Program-made: the position numbers and the translations under genes | NCBI GenBank assembly: GCA_022457155.1 | Contig: JAJGOT010000010.1 | Location: forward strand, 2,549,001 to 2,613,000 | DNA from: Cladopsammia gracilis | Taxonomy: Eukaryota > Cnidaria > Anthozoa > Scleractinia > Dendrophylliidae | Direction: 5' to 3' | Length of the DNA stretch: 64,000 bases | The notes under the pieces: generated by a model | Told to the model about the DNA's origin: nothing | The model's database searches: none | What the model saw: the letters and a program-made list of their open reading frames with translations, nothing else | In this document: piece after piece, positions 44,345-54,886 of the stretch | Position numbering within the stretch: position 1 is the stretch's first letter | Layout of the letters: each line of letters opens with the position of its first letter

Positions 44345-44536
44345 TTGTCAGGGTATCAGTAAAACGCGGGGTCGGGGTGCGATTATGTCTAGGATTAGGT
44401 ATGGGATGAAATATAATCCCTTAACCTAATCCTAACACTATGCCTAATCCCATAGCTAATCCTAGACCTAATCCCACCCCGACCCCGGCCTCGACCCCGG
44501 CCCCGACCCCGCGTTTTACTGACACCCCATTTGTCA
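44343..44536. mobile_element. Palindromic MITE with 8-bp target duplication
   Basis: Element 44351-44528: gggtatcagtaaaacgcggg at the left, mirror ...ccgcgttttactgacacccc at the right. Flanked by the perfect direct repeat ATTTGTCA (44343-44350, 44529-44536). An 8-bp duplication suggests hAT or a similar superfamily. Interior repeats cctaatcc words. Inserted in the LINE fragment. Confidence 0.85.
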
Positions 44537-45111
44537 TGGCCTGGGAGCTTTCCACTTTATAGGATTTGTTTCATACTGAATGCTTGATGATCTATGGCAG
44601 CAGAATGACTAAAGAGACCAGGCTTTGATCATTAAATTTGGCTTTGTAGTAAAAATTATGAAAGGTTAGACTTGCAACAAGCCACCTAAGATCAAAGCGG
44701 TTTCAATGTTCATTCTGCCCCTTTAGATATAAAAATATTGTTTTTGTGTTTAAAGAAGGAAAATATATCATTGAAGCTGTACAATCTGAGAGTGGGACTC
44801 AAAAGGAAAACAAAATCACCCAAGATTGGGGGTCACCAGTTGTATAATTGTAAACAAAAATTATGTACAGGAATTTTATCTGATAATCTGATTGCTGAAA
44901 GTTGAATTTGTAATTTGCAAAACGATGTGACAGAATTGGAAAATTAAACGAGACTTACCTGTAAGTTGAAGTATGATTGAAATTCTATCCGTCACCAAGC
45001 ACTGAGGGATTACGTGAGATAGCATTGCGCCTGCGCGAACTCAGTTTTTAAAGCACCTGCCATGTGTGCAGGGGAAAAAATCCCTGTCCAGCAAAGTGGG
45101 AGGGCCTAAAA

Positions 45112-45237
45112 GGGAGGGCACGTAATCCCTCAGTGCTTGGTGACGGATAAAATTTCAATCAAACTTCAACTTACAGGTAAGTCTCGTTTAATTTTCCAAT
45201 TCTATTCCGTCACCGCACTGAGGGCTCACGTGAGACT
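45112..45237 (-). repeat. Internal complementary region of the DIRS-like element
   Basis: 45112-45200 (cgtaatccctcagtgcttgg ... cgtttaattttccaat) is the reverse complement of 44935-45022. 45201-45237 (tctattccgtcaccgcactg...) is the reverse complement of the opposite end at 49725-49761. In DIRS1 such a region is the template for joining the two ends during circle formation. Confidence 0.8.
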
Positions 45238-45293
45238 TCAAAGCACACTGCACACATGAACAGAATAATGACCAACCAAGCACGTCATTTTGG

Positions 45294-46474
45294 TCAAAAC
45301 AGTTTATCTTGTAAGAAAACGTTAGTAAAGCTATCTGTGTTGATAACAGGCTTCCTATAAAACTTAGCATAAGTGTCAGATGAGCTCCATCCTGCAACTG
45401 ATAGAATGTGCTCTAATGGTATAGATTTCAACAAAGCCTTAGACGTTGCGGCAGCCCTAGTACTGTGGGGCTTGAAAAGGTTTACATCAATTCCTGACTT
45501 TTTCATGACAGTTTTGACCCATCTACTGATGGTGCTCCGAGAAACCGGTGTAAACGGCTTGGAATGACTAATAAACAATTGTTGTGCACCTCCACGTAAG
45601 GAAGAGGTGCGATCAAGATAAGCCTTCAAGTAGTGACAACACAAATGTTAGGGTTGTCTGGGTACGCTACGAACTTAACAACAGTGGGTTTTGACCCTGG
45701 CTTAGACTGTTTTATAGGCCTAGAGATGATAAAAGTCACAGACGTTTCTGAAGCAACCATATCTATCAAAGTCAAGTAGTGAATTGTCTGCCCCCGTTGA
45801 GCTGATACTAGTGAAATAAAAGTGACCAATTTTAAAGTCAGATCCTTTAGTGAGCAGTTTGTAGTAGAGATTGTCCTAAGATAGTTCAGAACCTTGCTCA
45901 CATCCCTTGTCTCAGCATATCTTGGGTTGGAGGGTCTTGCTTCGTAGACTCCTTTTAAAAACCTCTTTACACTCTCTTGTGCTCCAAAGGTCATCCCGTC
46001 CACAGGCTTTAAGACACTGGATAGAGCAGACCTTGCGGTGTTAATGCCACTGTAACCAATGCCTGACTCAAATAGCTCCACTAAAAAAATCTAGTGCCTG
46101 GGGAACAGTGGGAGAAACTGGATCAATCTGTTTTTTATGACAATATGTAGTCCATCTTTTGATGTAAGATGAATACTGAACTGCTTTGTAGTTCGTTTCC
46201 TCGAGGACTGTAAGATAATGGAGGTTGCCTTTTGAGAAATTCCCTGTGTCTCATAGGACTGCCGGACAATCTGCATGCAATCAGAACCATTTTCTTGAAT
46301 AAGGGGTGAACTTCTTGTGGCATCCCCGGCATTTGTAAGGCAGTCCGTTGTTGTGGTAGCAATCTTGGGACATCCACTAACATGCGAAGAAGTTTGGGAT
46401 ACCAACTTTGGGTTGGCCACATTGGAACTAGCATCAATCCCTCTGCGCAATCGGTCTGTATCTTCTGTAGACAT
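45294..46474 (-). pseudogene. DIRS-like tyrosine recombinase, three frameshifts
   Basis: Pieces in order: RQSYETQGISQKATSIILQS (N-terminal SAM-like domain; frame lost by an insertion near 46190, with YSSYIKRWTTYCHKKQIDP in another frame), then after an extra T in a T-run, LFESGIGYSGINTARSALSS, NPRYAETRDVSKVLNYL and FISLVSAQRGQTIHYLTL, with the first catalytic Arg in AQRG. After a one-base loss near 45640 come LKAYLDRTSSLRG, LFKPHSTRAAATSKAL (His-x-x-Arg), ILSVAGWSSSDTYAKFYRKP (Trp and the nucleophile Tyr in AKFY). All catalytic residues can still be found, split over frames. The enzyme would integrate circular DNA copies without target duplication. Confidence 0.85.
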
Positions 46475-46570
46475 CTTGCGATTAAACTGAAGGGGGGTGG
46501 GGGGGGGGAAGCATAGAAAAAATGTTTATCCCATGTTATAGAAAATGCATCAATAAATGCTGCCCCTGGG

Positions 46571-48268
46571 TCAGGTTTCCAGGATACATAGCATGAAACC
46601 TGATGATTTAGTCTGGATGTAAAGAAATCTATGGGAGGCTCGCTCCTCCCAGATATCTGTGATCTGTTGGAACATATCAGATCTTATCATCCATTCCTTG
46701 TTGTCTGAGAAAAAGTGTGATTCTCGGTCTGTCTCAACATTTTTTGTCCCAGGGATATGAACAGCTGTTAACCATATTTGTTTATCTATGCACCACTGCC
46801 AAATATCTTTAGCAATAGTGTGACATTCCCTAGAATGTACACCTCCCATAGCATTAATATATTTAACAGTTGTAGAGTTATCAGAGTAAATCTTAACATG
46901 GATGCCTTGCTCATTTTTGCAAAATGCCTTAAGGCCAAAAAGTGCAGCCATCAGCTCCAGACAATTAATGTGATATTTTGCTTCTTCCTCTGACGATCTA
47001 CCCCCTATTTTCTCTGCATCTTTGACAGGTCCCCATCCTTTAGTTGATCCATCAGTGTAAATGATTACATCAACCTTTGAATTAGGCAATAATATGGGGT
47101 AGTTAATGGTCTGTATGTTATCATACCACCACTTTATCTCTGAAAAGCTTTCTTGGGATAATCTCATTTGAGCATTGTAATTTCTATAGTTTTGTCTTAA
47201 GGCTGTAGTTTTATCCCTCTCAAGTTGTCTATAAAACAGTGGTCCATACAAGATCCCAGGAAAACTTGACACTAAAAGACCAATAAAGCTCGCTAGTTCC
47301 TGGATTGGAAACTCAACAAGTTCCATCATTTTCTTGCATCTTTCCCTAATGCGCTGGATTTTTTTCTGTGTTAGGGAGACAGTCATATTAACTGAATCCA
47401 AGACAAATCCCAGAAATGTAATGACTTGAACTGGCTTTAGGACTGACTTAACAGGATGTAGGATAAAACCCAATGTTGAAAATAAATCACAAGTATCATA
47501 AATATTGACTTGGCAGTCCTCAATGCTCTCTCCTTGTAAATAAGAATCATCTATATAGCCCCCATTTAAGTGACCCTTCTGGCGCAGCGTAGCATACACT
47601 GGCTTAAGGAATTTTGTGAAGAGTAGGGGTGCACAAGCCAGACCATTTGGTAGACATGTGAACTGAAACAATCTACCTTTCCAGCAAAACCTCAGATATT
47701 TTTTATCTTCTTTGTGAATTGGCACTGAGTAGTATGCATCACGCAGATCTACTGAGGCCATATAACAGTTAGGAGTCATAAGCCTGATTGCTGATTGTAA
47801 GGTATCCATCTTAAAATGCTGATACTCTACATGTTCATCCAAATTAAAATTTAGAATTAATCTATATCCCCCATCTTTCTTAGGGCGTATGAATATAGCA
47901 GAAATATATTCACCAGGGCAATGTGTGGTTTCTGAAATCACACCTTTGGCCAGCAGTTTATCAATTTCCTTGTCAATGACCTCCTGCTCTTGTTTTGTAA
48001 AATTTATTTCTTTTGGTGGCATAAACTGTTTTGGCTCTCCATTCTCAAACTCAATTTTATAATGTTTCACACTATTAAGTATGAAAGGATCTGAGGTTAT
48101 GTATTGCCACTGAGAGGTAAATTGTTTCAGTCGCCCACCAATAATATCAATAGATTGCTCTGACGTATTTCTTACCTCAACGTTAACGTTATTAGCAGTC
48201 TGATTCATTTTGACTTCCCCTCCTTCTTCCTCTTGAAGTTCGGAGGATGTTTGTGTTCGTTTTTCCAC
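46571..48268 (-). CDS. DIRS-like reverse transcriptase-RNase H polyprotein, open
   Basis: 565 codons without interruption. Reverse transcriptase: IRPKKDGGYRLILNFNLDEH (125-145), SVDLRDAYYSVPIHKEDKKY with catalytic Asp174, LPNGLACAPLLFTKFLKPVY, and YIDD at 238-241. RNase H: YTDGSTKGWG with D406, CLELMAA with E438, IYSDNSTTV with D463, and D514 in VETDRES, so the D-E-D-D set is complete. The frame overlaps the end of gag by 64 bp. The last residues (FLYIQTKSSGFMLCILET) lead directly toward the recombinase region. It is the best preserved gene of the element; it could be translated but its partners are broken. Confidence 0.88.
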   Translation of the reverse strand: MEKRTQTSSELQEEEGGEVKMNQTANNVNVEVRNTSEQSIDIIGGRLKQFTSQWQYITSDPFILNSVKHYKIEFENGEPKQFMPPKEINFTKQEQEVIDKEIDKLLAKGVISETTHCPGEYISAIFIRPKKDGGYRLILNFNLDEHVEYQHFKMDTLQSAIRLMTPNCYMASVDLRDAYYSVPIHKEDKKYLRFCWKGRLFQFTCLPNGLACAPLLFTKFLKPVYATLRQKGHLNGGYIDDSYLQGESIEDCQVNIYDTCDLFSTLGFILHPVKSVLKPVQVITFLGFVLDSVNMTVSLTQKKIQRIRERCKKMMELVEFPIQELASFIGLLVSSFPGILYGPLFYRQLERDKTTALRQNYRNYNAQMRLSQESFSEIKWWYDNIQTINYPILLPNSKVDVIIYTDGSTKGWGPVKDAEKIGGRSSEEEAKYHINCLELMAALFGLKAFCKNEQGIHVKIYSDNSTTVKYINAMGGVHSRECHTIAKDIWQWCIDKQIWLTAVHIPGTKNVETDRESHFFSDNKEWMIRSDMFQQITDIWEERASHRFLYIQTKSSGFMLCILET

Positions 48269-49615
48269 GAGCCTAAAACTAAAAAAGGCTTCCTGTAATG
48301 TTGGTTTCCTGAGCGTCCACGGTTTTGTGCGTAAGAATTGTGCCTGTGATAATCGGGCTTGGCCGATGGTCGACCACTGTGTGTGGAGACTTTCTTTCCG
48401 ACTCGATTGACCTCGGTCAATTCTTTCACTTGTTTCGGGAGATCATCGCCAAACAATTGGTCAGTGATCGGGACCGACGAGGAGCAAAGATGTTTGTATA
48501 TATGCTCGTGTAAATCCGGTTTAATGAATTCCCTTCGTCTTTGATTGAGTTCGCTATTTGCATTAGCGAACAATGTAAGTGCATCAGTTGACCTTTGAAG
48601 AAGATCGTTTCCCATTGGGAGTGACGACAAGTGGTCTAGGAGTCGATCATATTACTCAACGCGCACATTCCTTTGAAGATAGATGTCTGCACTTTTTGCA
48701 GTCTAACATCTTGGGACCGGATTGCTGGAGTTAGATGGTCCCATACTGGTTGATTTACTTGGACTTTCGTCAATGATTCACAGTTCTCTGGTCTGTGATA
48801 CTTATTCATCTTTTCCTGAAGTTTCTCTTCAGGCAGGCCTTTTTTGAGCATGGCATTTACCACATTAGCCAGCTCTGTGTTAACACTCGGGCCCGTCTCC
48901 TCTTTCTTCAGCTCTTGTTTCAAGCTGTTAAGCACTTCAAATTTTGAACATCTTCTCCTCTTCTTCTTCTTTTCCACTTGTGCTGTTCTGGCAAATCCTG
49001 TCTTCTTTCCTTCACAACGTTTCGGCAATCCTGCCCTCCGAAACGTTGTGAAGGAAAGAAGACAGGATTTGCCAGAACAGCACAAGTGGAAAAAGAAGAA
49101 GAAGAGGAGAAGATGTTCATACAGACTTTCCCGGTGGCCCACTTGAAGAACTTATCAAGACTTCAAATTTTCCTTCATTAGAAGGCGTTTTTTGAGCCGC
49201 GGCTGAGTCAGCCAGCTTTGTCACAGCTTCTTCTAAGCTCGTAGTTTTGTCATCTCGCTTCCTCTTCGCAGGGGGCTCTTCAATGACCTCGTGGTCATTC
49301 TCGGTAGCTTGAGGAATTTTTCTCCTGTTCTTCCTCCACCGTGTCAACATATTGTACTTCCAAATCTGACTGAAACTGTTTGAACGACTCAACAATAGTC
49401 TTGGATAAATGTTGAGACATCTGGGTGAAACCTTGTCTCAGCGTAGCGGTCAGCTCTTGTAAACCATGTGAGTCAGTTTTGGCGCCAACGGCGCCATCAC
49501 AGCCATCGATGATTTTAACATTTGCTTCGATGTGTTCGCTTCTAGAGCCGCTACTTTTTCTTTTTAAGTTGTCGTTCCCGCCCTTGAGCTCGGATTTATC
49601 TGAGCTCGCGGACAT
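48205..49615 (-). pseudogene. DIRS-like gag gene, frameshifted and interrupted
   Basis: Starts MSASSDKSELKGGNDNLKRK and LRQGFTQMSQHLSKTIVESF, with a frameshift near 49320. It continues EVIEEPPAKRKRDDKTTSLE and TPSNEGKFEVL. It is then split by an inverted insertion (48945-49118) and resumes FEVLNSLKQELKKEETGPSV and PVWDHLTPAIRSQDVRLQKV. A further one-base shift near 48640 follows, then LPMGNDLLQRSTDALTLFAN and a basic, RNA-binding-like end (HRHNSYAQNRGRSGNQHYRK). The word KFEVL on both sides of the insertion marks the site. Confidence 0.75.
48945..49118. repeat. Near-perfect inverted repeat inside gag
   Basis: gaacatcttctcctcttctt ... cacaacgtttcgg (about 48945-49025) is mirrored base for base at about 49038-49118, with about 12 bp between. 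The arms seem identical, so the event is recent, or is an assembly artefact. Confidence 0.85.
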
Positions 49616-49761
49616 TTTTAGCGAATTATCGCTTAGAAACTGAATTTCTTCTAGCGTGTTGGAACAAACGTCAGTTCGCTTTCAAAGGCGGCAACACACT
49701 GAGTTCGCGCAGGCGCAATGCTATCTCACGTGAGCCCTCAGTGCGGTGACGGAATAGAATT

Positions 49762-50675
49762 ATTTCCAAAACTCAGGGATCTGAGCTGCCACTATCCTGC
49801 GAGACAATATTCCTTTACTAGGGTCTAAAAAGGAAATCTTTCACACAGTAGACACTGAATGACAGAGGATAAATAATGTCCACTTGAATAAAGAAATTGA
49901 CAGTTACATAACTGTAATTTCTTCAATACCACTCAGCACAAAGGCAGAGATACTGATAATAATAATAATGATAACATTTATTTAACACGATGTTTTTTAA
50001 AAGCTTACAGCTTGTAGGGTCGTGTAAATTAACAAATTTAAAAGCAGGAGAAAAAGACAAAAATATAAACAATAAATGCACGAGGATGAAAAATACAAAC
50101 AGTATAATAAATTGACATGAAATATTCAACTGCTTTCAATCATATAAATTCAACCGTACAAACCGATACCTGATATAATTTCCACATTTCAGAAAGCTTG
50201 ATATAGAAACGAGAGCTAAATTAAAATTGATGCTAAGCAAACCACTTCATATCTCACGGCTTACAACTCGGAACTGACTTGTGGGATTATCGTAAGCTTT
50301 GAAGAGTGGAATTTAAACTGCCGTTTGCATGAACAAAGTAGGTATTTTCCCGTTCAAGAATAATTTGAAAATGCAAGTCATTACACCAGATTTCTTCAAT
50401 TCTTCTGCTTGCTCAAACACGTGGTCAAGAGAAAGTGAATCTTTAACGGTCTTCCAGGCTCTTTCAATATCACAAAACACTCGATGAAGGCGTTGACCCG
50501 ATTTCTAAACATTCATTGACTGTTTGAGGTTAAAAACAACCTTGAAACACTTCTAAAGCTATACATTTTGTCCGCAATGTTGACATTGAAATTGCACTTC
50601 TCATACTCAGTCGGTTGAAATCATACTGTTTATGCTCAGTTGGTCAGCCAATGAAACGTCGGATTTGAAATGCGG
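49762..50675. other. Intergenic DNA 3' of gene B, with LINE 3'-tail repeat
   Basis: 49960-50100 (gataataataataatgataa, tttatttaacacgatg, cttacagcttgtagggtcgt) resembles 720-860 and is probably a minus-strand LINE 3' end. No gene is recognised in the remainder. Confidence 0.5.
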
Positions 50676-52603
50676 TTAACGCGGACTCTGGGAACGAGAT
50701 TGGGACTTTGAATCCTGAGTCCCCAGAGCCCCTTGGTCCTCGTACTCAGGCTCCGGCGGTGAAGAGGTCCAAGCGACTCCTCTGGGGACGACAGTGGGTA
50801 GCTCGACAAGGGTCCGCTGAGAAGGGTAACACGGACTCTGGGAACGAGATTGGGACTTTGAATCCTGAGTCCCCAGAGCCCCTTGGTCCTCGTACTCAGG
50901 CTCCGGCGGTAAATAGGTAGAAGAGACACCAAATTTGTGGCACAGCAATTGGAATTTCGCGTCCTCTTCAACATACCCTTGTACTATGTCATCCAAACGC
51001 TGGATAAGGTAGGTTTTCTTCTTGCGTAGCTTCTGCAGTTGAACTTTAACGATATCTTCTGAAAAGCGTGCTTTTTTGTGTTTAGAAGATGTCTGTTCTT
51101 TCTTGTTGTTGTTCACATCATCACTGCCAAACATTTTCCACATATAACCGCTGACCTTATCAAATAACGACTTTCTTCTCGTGTTGCTTGCTACTGGCCT
51201 CTCATCTGTTTCCATATTTTCTTTTCTGGATGCTACGATTGCTTTGCTGATTAAATCAAAGTTAACCACACTACGTTTGTTCGTAGATTTTTCGTCAAGA
51301 TTTTCAACTTCTGTTTTCTTCAACTTGACCGATTTTTCCTCTTCTTTCCATTGTCGACTTATACTCTGGCTTATGGCATCAAAAATGTTCTTATTTTTTC
51401 CTTCACTTTGGCGCCAATCTTCGTCTACAAGATCGTAAAGCTCATTTTCACTGGTGGAACTCTTTGCATTTGTAAGCGCATTGTTCATTACAGCAATGAA
51501 GAAATTCAATGATATAATAGTGAGACATAGAAGAAGCAAAGAGGCAAAAATTCGTCCAAATGTATCGTCAGCGTCTGCCAGCTCTTTAACGGGTCTCGCT
51601 TTCACGCGTCCTAAAGTCAGTTCCAGTTGAAAATACGTGGCTCTCAGAACTGAAGAGTAACGTTTCAAAGCAGTTCCGAAGATCAAAACCCCGAAATGTA
51701 AGAAAGCTGCAAAGCATATCAACAAAACGACACTAAATGATGACAATAATCTTGAAGATGTTTTCAATGTTTTTGAAAACACTGCAACTTGTCGATTAAA
51801 TCGAACAAGTCGCAGAAGTTTAGCAGTGACAATAAATGTTAGGATTCCCAGAACAGCGTTCTCTGCTTCCAACCAAATTATAACTTCTTGGAAACTTACA
51901 TTAGCGTAAATGTTTTTCTGTAACTCTTGAACTGTTGACGCGGTCTTGTCTGATCGTACCATATACATCACTACAGCTAACACTGAGAAAATTACTTGGA
52001 AAATTTCTACCCAGCTCCAAAAGGATTTGAAATATCGAGATCGTTTTTTATACAGCCGGTAGCACTCTCTTCCAAGGTACAAAACGACAAATATGATGAA
52101 GAGAAGTATGCAGATCTGGTAAAATTGTCGTGAACCAGTGTCTGTCGAGTCCAACGAAATGACTTCGGTTCTCGTAAAAGGAGCACTGTATCCGGAGGGT
52201 TCTTTTTCGTAGAAATACGTGGCGATACCTAGCAGGTTAGTCGTTGGATTGAATGAAGAAAATTCCAGTATAATAGCTCTTGTTTGCCTGTCAAGCCAGA
52301 CATCCTTCTGTAACTCTTCAGTGATGCTAAAACCTGTTGCGTTTCCGTATCCAAAGTCGGCCACAAAACCTCCCCCGGGATAAAACGAAAACTGTCCCCA
52401 CTTAGGCACCGTATCAGTCTCCTCGGCATCTTGGTATCGCCATGGCTTCGGACAAAGTCGGAACAGTTCGTCTCTGTTCGTAGAGTTGTCGGTAGGTTTC
52501 CAGCCTGGTTTGTTGAAGGCTGTCTTATCTTCGGTTGAACTTGAGTATTCACTGTAGCATACAGGGAACATATGCATCATATAATCCAAAACTTCGCAAG
52601 ACT
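50676..52603 (-). CDS. Polycystin-1-like gene B, terminal exon with PKD channel domain
   Basis: Counterpart of 27334-28952: SCEVLDYMMHMFPVCYSEYS, FNKPGWKPTDNSTNRDELF, LCPKPWRYQDAEETDTVPKW, YPGGGFVADFGYGNATGF, then helices beginning ICILLFIIFVVLYLGRECY and FWSWVEIFQVIFSVLAVVMY, the LSSFSVVLLICFAAFLHFGV helix, pore region SVLRATYFQLELTLGR, and LLLLCLTIISLNFFIAVMNN. The tail keeps a basic stretch absent from A (RRKSLFDKVSGYMWKMFG) and the coiled-coil segment VKVQLQKLRKKKTYLIQRLD. It ends in two tandem copies of PPEPEYEDQGALGTQDSKSQ-type sequence before TAA 50676-50678. Fully open. The acceptor ...atattgcag is identical in position to that of gene A. Confidence 0.92.
50683..50982 (-). repeat. 150-bp tandem repeat forming the gene B C-terminus
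   Basis: The word ggactctgggaacgagattg begins at 50683 and again at 50833, so the unit is 150 bp (50 codons, in frame). The second copy is complete in coding terms only to about 50910. The wording (ccccagagccccttggtcct) looks like an interspersed repeat seen in marine invertebrates. Gene A has no trace of it. Confidence 0.8.
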
Positions 52604-54717
52604 CTGCAATATTTGAAAAAGGTAGTTTAATGGATAGGTTCACAAGACTGATATGTTTAATTTGAAAAATATAAATTTAACGGAGAGGGGTAGGGGAAGA
52701 TTACAGATGAATTTGAATGAGATAGTAAGACCTCAAAGGAGGGATAGATTATTTTTGAAATACAAGAAGAGAACCCAGGATGATAGCAGACCATTTTGGT
52801 GTCCACCTTTTAATTATTATCCGCATATTCTAATTTTAAAAGTTCAATATTTCTTATTTTTCTTAATTTCACAAATTGTGTCTAGTGCAAGGTAGATATG
52901 ATGTGAATTTCATCTAAACATCCATGGTGTAGCCTGCATCGCTGGTTAAGTCCAGTGGTTTAGTTTGTCTGTGATCGATGCTATCTATGGAGTGGTGTTG
53001 TAATAAGTATTGTATTTAGTGTATGCAGCAGTTATGTAATTGGGTTTTGAATAAATTTCCTTAAAATTGATGGGAATGGAATTTTTAACCCTTTCACCCC
53101 CAAGCGCGCTTTTAGGCGCTGTTTAGCGCTGTTTAGGGCCTTTTTTACCATTTGTATATTGTACCATTTCGATCAGTGCGCATGCCCGAACTCAAATTCT
53201 GAAATACTTCTACAAATGGTAGGAGGGTTTAGTTTGCCGAGCTGCAAACGATGTTATTGACTGTTCGGCCTCAATTTGATAGGTAATGGCCATAAAATGG
53301 CATCTGTAGCCAGAAAAAGCGTTTTTTGGTGGAAATTTAGGAGTCTAGGAGTCAAAGCTCTCTAAAATCTTTTCATGCAGAATTAGGGAGTTTTTGGTTT
53401 AGTGTATGTTGCAGAATGGAAAGTCAAGTATCAAGAATAAAGGGATGTGTGTACGTGCAGAAATGGGTATGTGTTGTAGTTCAATGTTATCCTTGATTCA
53501 ATTTTTTATTTTCCATTGTTCTTTTCTATGCTAATGTATGATAATCAATATAAAACAAAGAAAAATGAAAATTGAACCAAGGATAAAATTGAACTTCAAC
53601 ACAACAACACACTTGACACAAAAACCGTATGTGAGGTATGTTATTAACAACTCTTACACTTACACTTACAGGTGATTCCATCGAAAAAGAAGTCATACGT
53701 TGTAATGAAAATTTTCTAAAGCTTTGCAGCTATTTATTATGTCTAGTACATCAGAAAAACACAATAAAAAAGGGGATCTGTTTTCAAGTTATAGCGCTGT
53801 AATATATAACCAATTTGTAGCTTGTGACGGCAATATTGAAAATTCTAGCCTTGAACGAGAGGCAAACATTATTTGCAGAAAGTAATTATTAGCAATGAAA
53901 TATTAGTATTATTGTTATGATAGCAGAACAATGTCATCGTGAAAAGCCTTAAAGTTACCGAAAAAGGGAAACTTATGAAATAATGGGGCAATTTCAGCAT
54001 CTCCACGCTCCCAGTGAAACACTAAAACCAGATTGTAAAAGTGACTTCATGAGAATATTTCAAAATCTGTTAATGAAAAATTCTTCAAATATGGATAAAT
54101 AATGGAGAGCAGTATTTTCTTCAAATACATGGAATAAAAAAGATAGGTCACCATGCTCGTTTAAGAGAAAACAACGACTTATTTACTTTGCGAGTTGAAT
54201 CCTTAAAGGAAACCCACTTGGTTCAGAGTGCACGCGCGCTCTTGCATACGCAAATGACGCAGGATATTATGCGCAGTAGTGATGCCGTAATGCAATACTA
54301 AAGAAATTCACCTTAAGAGCGTTGAAAGTAATTTCCTAGCCGCGATTGCTTTGATTGTGCATTGCTACGCTTTGTAATTGGCTAAAAAATTCGAATTTCT
54401 CGACCAATCAGAAATAAAATCAAAACCAAGAAAAGCCTTGCAAGCGTTTTCCCGTGTTCGGCTGCGGCTAGATATATGTGCTTCGAGTTTTGATTGATTC
54501 AATGGATTGTCTATGTCTCTTGTGATTGGCCAGGGTAATTTACTTTGGTTTTGGTTTTACTGGACTCTTTAAAACTGCTCTAATGAAGTTTATCACCACC
54601 ATCACCACAACAAAACGCTGCAAATGTTAAGTTTCCCAGTGGCTATTTTCTCACTCGAGATACACACTGAAGAAGACTCATGACCAACGTGTAGTTTAAG
54701 AAAAATTCCCAGCTTAC
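52604..54717 (-). other. Gene B intron 3 (2.1 kb)
   Basis: Bounded by GT at 54717-54716 and AG at 52605-52604. Alignable with gene A near both ends. It contains a MITE (53469-53604) and, at 54590-54608, a short ATC/ACC triplet run (tatcaccaccatcaccacaa) where gene A has 1.95 kb of triplets. Confidence 0.8.
53469..53604. mobile_element. Hairpin MITE, copy 2
   Basis: gtgttgtagttcaatgttat and mirror ataaaattgaacttcaacac; relative of 24388-24524 with more mismatches between arms. Both copies are in intron 3 of the two paralogs but on opposite sides of the triplet site. Confidence 0.75.
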
Positions 54718-54886
54718 TTGGTTTAACTCTAAGCTGCCTTCCTCGAGCCATTCCCACCAGAACGGAGCGCTTATTACCAATGTACATGGTCTGAATCTCC
54801 TGCTGTCCGTTGTACCATTTACCAGGAAACACACCCGGAAGAAATACACTTGTTACCCAGCTCCAATACTGTGTCTTGTTGATAAC
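54718..54886 (-). CDS. Polycystin-1-like gene B, exon opening the TOP domain
   Basis: 169 bp, same length and phase as 23267-23435. Reads VINKTQYWSWVTSVFLPGVF, PGKWYNGQQEIQTMYIG, NKRSVLVGMARGRQLRVKP. The changes A/V, A/P, K/Q, N/I and C/R relative to gene A keep the fold-defining residues. The NQT glycosylation site of gene A is replaced by IQT. The preceding acceptor (ggaatatcag) and following donor (gtaagc) are intact. Confidence 0.9.

Larger units (their letters stand above)
44935..49761 (-). mobile_element. DIRS-like tyrosine-recombinase retrotransposon, near full length, decayed
   Basis: Gene order on the minus strand is gag (49615-48205), RT-RNase H (48268-46571), tyrosine recombinase (46474-45294). 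Inverted terminal repeats: ctatctcacgtgagccctca at 49721-49740 and its mirrored relative at 44984-45042. An internal complementary region (45112-45237) joins the mirror of the left end (44935-45022) to the mirror of the right end. No target duplication is expected and none is seen. At least five frameshifts and a foldback insertion in gag make it inactive. Confidence 0.88.

Noticed and set aside
44370..44470. Telomere-like cctaatcc words
   Set aside because: They form the interior of a palindromic MITE and are not TTAGGG arrays.
48844..49181. Plus-strand frames at the gag hairpin
   Set aside because: Products of the inverted repeat; the minus strand carries the gag sequence.
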